Assembly: GCA_014305015.1 (NCBI GenBank)
Contig: JACRUB010000041.1
Location: forward strand, 1 to 9,703
Reading direction: 5' to 3'
Length of the DNA: 9,703 nt
Source: Vulcanimicrobiota bacterium
GTDB taxonomy: Bacteria; Vulcanimicrobiota; Vulcanimicrobiia; Vulcanimicrobiales; Vulcanimicrobiaceae
The translations under genes were made by a program, and so were the position numbers. Below are positions 5,612-9,703 of the stretch, piece after piece. How positions within the stretch are numbered: the stretch's first letter is position 1; the number at the start of each line of letters is the position of its first letter. Under the pieces are notes generated by a model, which was not told where the DNA came from, made no database searches, and saw nothing but the letters and a program-made list of their open reading frames with translations.

Positions 5612-5627
5612 GCCGCCCTTATGCCCC

Positions 5628-5972
5628 TTAGGATTTCTTGCGGGAGACCTTGCGGCTAGGCACCTTGCCGCCCGCGCGGCGTGCCTCGGAGAGTCCGATC
5701 GCAATGGCTTGTTTACGGCTCGTGACCTCCTTGCCGGAGCGACCGGAACGCAGTTTTCCGGCCTTCATTTCTTCCATTGTTTTCTTGACTTTTTGTCCCG
5801 CCTTTGCGCCATACTTCTTGCGGCTTGCAGCCTTGTTACGGGTACCTTTTTTCTTGCGTCCGCCCGTCGTTTTCTTGCGCGTCCCGACGGGCTTCTTACG
5901 GGTCGCGGTTTTCTTGCGGCCCGCGGATTTCTTGCGTGGTCCGGTCGATTTCTTACGGGTGCTTGTTGCCAT
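5628..5972 (-). CDS. Lysine/arginine-rich histone H1-like protein with DUF6496 domain
   Basis: 114 aa and extremely basic. Residues 1-52 are a degenerate tandem repeat built on RKK with Ser/Thr/Gly/Ala/Pro between (RKKSTGPRKKSAGRKKTATRKK...), like bacterial H1/AlgP-type tails that bind DNA without sequence specificity. Residues about 53-105 are the DUF6496 type: KKYGAKAGQKVKKTMEEMKAGKL, then SGKEVTSRKQAIAIGLSEARRAGGKVP. A role in DNA or nucleoid binding is inferred from composition only. The start is ATG 5972 because GGAGG lies a proper distance upstream; the in-frame ATGs at 5990 and 5981 flank that Shine-Dalgarno and are less likely. It is divergent from the STAS gene over an 81-bp gap. The repeat makes long false frames on the opposite strand. 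Confidence 0.88.
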   Translation of the reverse strand: MATSTRKKSTGPRKKSAGRKKTATRKKPVGTRKKTTGGRKKKGTRNKAASRKKYGAKAGQKVKKTMEEMKAGKLRSGRSGKEVTSRKQAIAIGLSEARRAGGKVPSRKVSRKKS

Positions 5973-6053
5973 CAATACCATCCTCCACATCTGGCAAAAC
6001 TGGGTCTACCATACCCAAAAGGCGGACGCGATATTCGGAGCGAAGCGCCCATT

Positions 6054-6428
6054 ATGTCTCACGATGAACTTTCCATTGATATCAAAACCGAGCACAATGG
6101 CGTTGCGCTCATTTTCCGCTTACGGGGAAGTCTCGATCTTGCAACCTCGCCTACCGTACGCGCGGCGCTGCTAGAAGCCGCAGGCGAGGGCAAACACGAG
6201 ATTATCGTGGACCTCACGAATGTTGAGTTTATCGATTCCACCGGTCTCGGCGCACTCGTCGGCGGACACCGGCGGGCACTCGAGAACGGCGGCGGCGTCA
6301 GTCTCGTGATTCAGGAAGGCCCGATTGAGCGGCTGCTCAACATCACCGGCCTCATGCGTGTCTTTAAGGTGTACTCTACCGAGCAGAGCGCGCTTGAAGA
6401 TGAAGGCCGCTTGGCGGAGACGATCTAG
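6054..6428 (+). CDS. STAS-domain anti-sigma factor antagonist (SpoIIAA/RsbV type)
   Basis: 124 aa, a single STAS domain over nearly its whole length. LRGSLDLATSPTVRAALLEAA is the typical strand-helix, and IIVDLTNVEFIDSTGLGALVGGHRRA contains the DSTGLG signature, whose Ser62 is the residue phosphorylated by the partner anti-sigma kinase in this family. Unphosphorylated antagonists bind the anti-sigma factor and free the sigma factor. No RsbW-like kinase, phosphatase or sigma gene is in the window, so the partner is elsewhere. Start ATG 6054; GGAG at 6037-6040 is somewhat far (13 nt). A much longer open frame back to 5196 is antisense to two minus-strand genes and is rejected. The stop TAG shares the palindrome CTAG with the stop of convergent glcF. 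Confidence 0.92.
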   Translation: MSHDELSIDIKTEHNGVALIFRLRGSLDLATSPTVRAALLEAAGEGKHEIIVDLTNVEFIDSTGLGALVGGHRRALENGGGVSLVIQEGPIERLLNITGLMRVFKVYSTEQSALEDEGRLAETI

Positions 6429-7696
6429 CTTTCGTACGCCTCATCAAGGATGGTAACGATGTGCTTGCATTCGACGCTGTTGCCGTTTGAACGCAACCCC
6501 GCGCGCAACTGCAACTCACATCCCGGATTCGCGGTAACGACGACCTCTGCGCCCGTTGCGCCAACGTTTTCAATTTTCCGCGATTGCAAACGCTGTGCCA
6601 TCTCGGGCTGAGTGAGATTGTAGATGCCGGCGGACCCGCAACAGACGCTGCTCTCATGCATTTCTACGAGCCGCAATCCGGGAATTTGCGCAAGCAACCG
6701 TCGAGGAGCCGCACTAATGCGTTGCGCATGCGCAAGGTGGCAAGGCTCCTGGTACGTCACTACGCGATCGGTAGAGCGAGTTGGTTTCGGGATGCCGAGC
6801 TCGTCAAGCAGTTCGGTAATGTCGCGAACTTTTGCCGAAAATGACTTTGCGCGCGGCGCCCACTGCGGATCTGCGGCAAACATCTCCGCATACTCTTTTA
6901 AGGTCGAACCGCATCCGGCGGCGTTGATCACGTAGACATCCGCTCCGGATTTCTCGAAGGCCTCGATATTGCGCTTTGCAAGTTGCCGTCCTTGCTCCAT
7001 TTCGCCGGCATGGACGGTGATTGCACCGCAGCAGCCTTGCCCGGATGGGACCACGACGTTGCAGCCCGAGCGCCGCAACATGCGAATGGTGGCGTCATTA
7101 ACGTCGGCAAATGCGACCGACATGATACACCCGGCGTGCATAAACGCCGTCACCTGCGCACGCGCTGTATCGAATCGTTGATCCGCAGGCAGAAAGAAGC
7201 GGGAAGAAATTTGCGGTGCCATAGCTTCGATTTCGCTCAAGCCAAAAAGGCGTAGAATGCCTGATGCGCGTACGAGCGCCTGCATACCCGAGCGTTGATA
7301 GAAACGCAGCAGTCCGGCTACGGCGCGCATCGCGCCGAGGTTGCGGAAGAAGTAGAGGAAGGCTTTGCTGCGGGGCGCTTGCGCGCGGGAAATTTGCGTG
7401 CGAGCCGTCTCAACCAATTGCCCATACTGCACGCCGGAGGGACACACGGCCTCGCACGCCCGGCAGTCCAGACACTCCGACATTTGATGCACGAAGCCGG
7501 GGCTCAAGAGATCTAAGTGCCCTTCGCCGACCGCCTTAATGAGACTTATTCGGCCGCGCGGACCTGATGTTTCCGTTAATGTTTCCAGATAGGTCGGGCA
7601 GCTCGGAAGGCAGAGCCCGCAGCGAATGCACTGGTTGTAAATCGAATCGGACGGAACATCCGCACCGGTGAATCCGCGAATAGGAGGCTCTAGCAT
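6425..7696 (-). CDS. glcF: Glycolate oxidase iron-sulfur subunit (GlcF-like)
   Basis: 423 aa. The N-terminus has two 4Fe-4S motifs of form CxxCxxCxxxCP: Cys23/26/29/33 and Cys75/78/81/85. Two CCG domains follow: HAGC...GQGCCGAITVHAG (around residues 189-225) and EPCHLAH...SVCCGSAGIYN (around 317-360). This is the layout of GlcF, which passes electrons from the flavin subunits GlcD/GlcE, oxidising glycolate to glyoxylate at the membrane face. Related subunits serve lactate (LutA has only CCG domains) and glycerol-3-phosphate (GlpC), but the length, two ferredoxin motifs and NQCIRCGLCLPSCPTY favour GlcF. No glcD or glcE is adjacent: the next gene upstream is the divergent Ldh2-family gene, and the gene ends convergently on the STAS gene. 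Start ATG 7696; the Shine-Dalgarno is weak (GGAAAGTGG). Confidence 0.9.
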   Translation of the reverse strand: MLEPPIRGFTGADVPSDSIYNQCIRCGLCLPSCPTYLETLTETSGPRGRISLIKAVGEGHLDLLSPGFVHQMSECLDCRACEAVCPSGVQYGQLVETARTQISRAQAPRSKAFLYFFRNLGAMRAVAGLLRFYQRSGMQALVRASGILRLFGLSEIEAMAPQISSRFFLPADQRFDTARAQVTAFMHAGCIMSVAFADVNDATIRMLRRSGCNVVVPSGQGCCGAITVHAGEMEQGRQLAKRNIEAFEKSGADVYVINAAGCGSTLKEYAEMFAADPQWAPRAKSFSAKVRDITELLDELGIPKPTRSTDRVVTYQEPCHLAHAQRISAAPRRLLAQIPGLRLVEMHESSVCCGSAGIYNLTQPEMAQRLQSRKIENVGATGAEVVVTANPGCELQLRAGLRSNGNSVECKHIVTILDEAYES

Positions 7697-7762
7697 TAGG
7701 GGGCCACTTTCCCGCTCTGACCGAATCCCTCATTCATCCCATTTTGCCGGAGGTTCTATCCC
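7697..7762. promoter_or_regulatory. Divergent intergenic region between glcF and the Ldh2-family gene
   Basis: 66 bp must carry the promoters or leaders for both directions unless one starts inside the neighbouring gene. I see the GGAGGT Shine-Dalgarno of the GTG-started gene at 7749-7754 but no convincing -10/-35 pair or operator dyad. Confidence 0.4.
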
Positions 7763-8872
7763 GTGGCTGAGGTCGCTACCAGCGAATACGTGTTGAGCAC
7801 GGAACCGCAACTCAAAGAATTCGTTCATCAAGTGCTCGAGAAAGTCGGAGTCGATGCGGGAGAGGCTCAAACGGTGGCCGAGGTGTTGGTTGCCGCCGAC
7901 TTGCGCGGAATTGAATCGCACGGAGTGGCTCGCCTCCAGTCGTATTACGTTAGCCGCATTCGTGCCGGAAAACTCAACGCTAAACCCAAGTACGAAATCG
8001 TGCGCGAAACCGAAACCTCCGTTCTCTATGACGCCGATAACGGGCTCGGACATCCGGTCGGCAAAATGGCAATGGAAAAGGTTCTCGAGAAGGCCGGCAA
8101 ACATGGCGCTGCCTTTGGTGCGGTGCGCAATTCGAATCACTACGGCATTGCCGGCTACTATGCTATGCTTGCACTTCCGCACGACATGATCGGCTTAGCG
8201 TCGACGAACTCCGTACGGTACGGCGCGCCCACGTTCGGCAAAGACATCATGCTCGGAACTAATCCGCTCGCATACGCGATTCCAACCGACAAAGAACCGG
8301 CATTTGTTTTAGACTTTGCAACAACCACCGTTCCGCGCGGCAAACTCGAGGTGTATCAGCGCAAGGAGAAACCCCTTAATCCCGGATGGGCGATTGACGC
8401 CGAAGGACACCCGACGCTCGCGGCGGCGGATGCACTCAAAGGCGCATTGCTACCGCTCGGTGGCTTCGGCGTTGATAACGGCGGGCACAAAGGATTCGGC
8501 TTGGGGCTGCTTGTCGATATTCTGTGCGGCGTGCTCAGCGGCGGTTCATTCGGAAATTCACTTCCGCTGCCGAGCAGCGGTCCGCAACCCGGTGCGATCT
8601 CACACTGGTTTGGCGCATTTCGCGTCGATGGATTCCGCGACGTTGCCGATTTCAAGCGCGATATGGATAAAGAACTGCGCGATTTCAAAGCAAGCGCAAA
8701 GGTTCCGGGACAAGACCGAATTTATGTTGCCGGCGAAATCGAATTCGAAAAAACCGCCTATAATCGTGAGCACGGTGTGCCTGTCCACCATAAGGTGTGG
8801 GACGGCTTACAAAAACTGGGCGCCGAATTGGGAATCCCTTTAACCAAAGACTTAAGCAAGCATGAACGATAG
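7763..8872 (+). CDS. Ldh2/MDH2 family malate/L-lactate (2-hydroxyacid) dehydrogenase
   Basis: 369 aa, NAD(P)-dependent oxidoreductase of the family of malate/L-lactate dehydrogenase YbiC, sulfolactate dehydrogenase ComC and ureidoglycolate dehydrogenase AllD, unrelated to classical LDH/MDH. Family marks: ADLRGIESHGVARL (46-58, His53), AVRNSNHYGIAGYYA (120-134, His126), APTFGKDIMLGTNPLAYAIPT (155-175), VLDFATTTVPRGKLEVY (182-198) and GGHKGFGLGLLVDILCGVLSGG (240-261). Exact substrate cannot be read from sequence; malate, lactate or another 2-hydroxyacid are all possible. Start is GTG 7763, with GGAGGT (7749-7754) 8 nt upstream. The next gene overlaps its 3' end, so the two are probably one operon, divergent from glcF. 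Confidence 0.93.
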   Translation: MAEVATSEYVLSTEPQLKEFVHQVLEKVGVDAGEAQTVAEVLVAADLRGIESHGVARLQSYYVSRIRAGKLNAKPKYEIVRETETSVLYDADNGLGHPVGKMAMEKVLEKAGKHGAAFGAVRNSNHYGIAGYYAMLALPHDMIGLASTNSVRYGAPTFGKDIMLGTNPLAYAIPTDKEPAFVLDFATTTVPRGKLEVYQRKEKPLNPGWAIDAEGHPTLAAADALKGALLPLGGFGVDNGGHKGFGLGLLVDILCGVLSGGSFGNSLPLPSSGPQPGAISHWFGAFRVDGFRDVADFKRDMDKELRDFKASAKVPGQDRIYVAGEIEFEKTAYNREHGVPVHHKVWDGLQKLGAELGIPLTKDLSKHER

Positions 8873-9329
8873 AGAGATTGGAGGCATGGGCCCAGAACCT
8901 CATGGCGACATGGTTCACGTCAACGTCGCCTCGCCCGCAGGCTCGTACACCGTCGGAAGTACTTCGTTCTTCCGTTACATTGTGCGTTTGGCTGAAATGG
9001 GTCTGAGCCTCAAACCTTCCGATCGTGAGTCGGTCGAAATGCTTGCGAACATTCCGCACGCATTTTTCGACGATGGCATCGCATCCGGAAACGGTTGGCG
9101 CATTGTTCCGCCCAACTCCATGGAAGATTGGCCCGTGATGGAAGCGACGCCACAACGTTTGCGTGCGGCTCTGCAGGCAGCGCGCCGTATTCTTTGGGAA
9201 AACGCTGCCCCCGTGGGTGTGAGTGCCGGCGACATCGTGATGATCGAGGAAGAACTCGATCACGTCTTCGGCATCTTGCAACGCGCCGAAGCGGCAGGAT
9301 TTCCCGTCAACATCTCTTACGTCTCCTAG
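8862..9329 (+). CDS. Unknown protein, overlaps the Ldh2-family gene
   Basis: I do not recognise this family. 155 aa from ATG 8862, acidic, without Cys, signal peptide or membrane segment. Notable stretches: MVHVNVASPAGSYTVGSTSFFRYIVRLAEMGL, IPHAFFDDGIASGNGWRIVPPNSMEDWPVMEATPQRLRAALQAARRILWENAAPVG, and a C-terminal helical AGDIVMIEEELDHVFGILQRAEAAGFPVNISYVS. ATG 8862 overlaps the preceding stop by 11 nt but has little Shine-Dalgarno. ATG 8886 is preceded by AGAGAG and by GGAGG only 1 nt away; ATG 8910 begins the seemingly conserved MVHVNV. The start is therefore uncertain. Tight coupling to the dehydrogenase suggests a linked role, with no direct evidence. Confidence 0.8.
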   Translation: MNDREIGGMGPEPHGDMVHVNVASPAGSYTVGSTSFFRYIVRLAEMGLSLKPSDRESVEMLANIPHAFFDDGIASGNGWRIVPPNSMEDWPVMEATPQRLRAALQAARRILWENAAPVGVSAGDIVMIEEELDHVFGILQRAEAAGFPVNISYVS

Positions 9330-9401
9330 GGTCGTCCCCTAAAAAAACTCTTATAAACACAGGGTTTTATAGAATCGGGTGTTGAAGGGCCCCCGTAATG
9401 C

Positions 9402-9418
9402 CGCGCTACCACAGCGCG
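9402..9418 (+). promoter_or_regulatory. Hairpin/dyad in the leader of the HU gene
   Basis: CGCGCT (9402-9407) and AGCGCG (9413-9418) form a 6-bp inverted repeat with loop ACCAC, 12 nt upstream of the HU Shine-Dalgarno AAAGGA (9431-9436). It could be an operator dyad or an mRNA hairpin. The A+T-rich stretch 9341-9375 upstream (TATAAA, then TATAGA) is where a promoter would be expected, but I cannot assign -35/-10 boxes with confidence. Confidence 0.4.
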
Positions 9419-9440
9419 TTGCGTCATTTGAAAGGAACAG

Positions 9441-9703
9441 ATGAATAAGAACGATCTCGCCGTTTTAGCTATGGAACGGCACGAGCTCTCACGCAAAGAT
9501 GCGATTGCGATGCTGGACGCCCTTTTTCAGGACATCCAGGATGCCGTCACCTCGGGCGACACGGTCAAGATTCCCGGGTTCGGCCAGTTTAAAGTACGCG
9601 ATCGCGCAGCCCGGATGGGCCGCAACCCGCAGACGGGCGCACCCGTCAAGATTGCCGCAAAGCGCGTCTTCAAGTTTATGCCCGCCAAGGCGCTCAAGGA
9701 TGC
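9441..9703 (+). CDS. HU family DNA-binding protein (3' end cut off by window edge)
   Basis: 87 codons are visible, nearly the whole ~90-100-aa HU/IHF-like protein; the stop lies beyond the window. The N-terminal helical dimerisation part MNKNDLAVLAMERHELSRKDAIAMLDALFQDIQDAVTSGD is followed by VKIPGFGQFKVRDRAAR and the beta-arm GRNPQTGAPVKIAAKRVFKFMPAKALKD. The arm keeps GRNPQTG (60-66) with the DNA-intercalating Pro63. HU homodimers bind and bend DNA non-specifically and organise the nucleoid; IHF is a possible but less likely alternative. Start ATG 9441 with AAAGGA 4 nt upstream. It stands alone after a 111-bp gap, with a small hairpin in its leader. Confidence 0.94.
   Translation, partial: MNKNDLAVLAMERHELSRKDAIAMLDALFQDIQDAVTSGDTVKIPGFGQFKVRDRAARMGRNPQTGAPVKIAAKRVFKFMPAKALKD

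Noticed and set aside
5196..6053. Long plus-strand open frame continuous with the STAS gene, seeming to give a 410-aa fusion.
   Set aside because: Antisense to the DUF6496 and 87-aa genes; the sequence is low-complexity from the reversed lysine repeats, and STAS has its own ATG at 6054.
8685..9281. 198-codon minus-strand frame across the Ldh2-family and unknown genes.
   Set aside because: Antisense to the end of a certain gene and to a frame better placed in the plus-strand operon; it has no recognisable domain or Shine-Dalgarno.
9327..9347. TAGGG/CCCTA hairpin next to an A-run after the unknown 155-aa gene.
   Set aside because: The A-run is on the wrong side for a plus-strand terminator, and on the minus strand the T-run would precede the hairpin.

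Overview
This is a bacterial chromosomal segment of roughly 55-60% GC, densely packed with housekeeping and central-metabolism genes. There is no phage, IS element or CRISPR array. An envelope-hydrolase gene sits behind a c-di-AMP (ydaO-type) riboswitch. With the mix of short conserved families (DUF1835, DUF4242, DUF4870-like, DUF6496) this suggests a deep-branching lineage on the Terrabacteria side. The gene style resembles Candidatus Eremiobacterota (WPS-2) metagenome genomes, but that placement is an impression and not proof.

Layout. (1) 2-1162: glmM, cut at its 5' end, makes GlcN-1-P for peptidoglycan. (2) 1286-1402: c-di-AMP riboswitch controlling a secreted NlpC/P60 peptidoglycan hydrolase (TTG start at 1422), followed at once by a small DUF4870-like membrane protein. 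(3) 2487-2562: tRNA-Gln(UUG) with its own terminator, then a 170-nt non-coding stretch holding three strong hairpins and a damaged copy of the tRNA 3' half, leading into a DUF4242 gene with a near-perfect Shine-Dalgarno and its own terminator. (4) 3123-5344: glutamate dehydrogenase and, overlapping its stop, a DUF1835 gene that appears to start at a non-canonical AUA. (5) Minus strand 5972-5322: a lysine-rich histone-H1-like/DUF6496 protein and an 87-aa unknown. (6) 6054-6428: an orphan STAS anti-sigma-factor antagonist, convergent with glcF (7696-6425, minus). (7) From 7763: a GTG-started Ldh2-family 2-hydroxyacid dehydrogenase overlapping an unknown 155-aa gene. (8) 9441 to the right edge: an HU-family DNA-binding protein, cut just before its end.

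How they fit together. GlmM and the riboswitch-controlled hydrolase join cell-wall precursor supply, c-di-AMP signalling and wall remodelling at one place. In Firmicutes glmM lies with cdaA/cdaR, so those genes may lie just left of the window. GlcF and the Ldh2 enzyme, transcribed divergently from a 66-bp gap, both belong to families acting on 2-hydroxyacids. Glutamate dehydrogenase links the TCA cycle to nitrogen. The two basic DNA-binding proteins (H1-like and HU) are candidate nucleoid components but are not adjacent. The most unusual points are the missing canonical start codons of the DUF1835 and DUF4870-like genes, and the structured leader plus tRNA fragment around 2628-2742.
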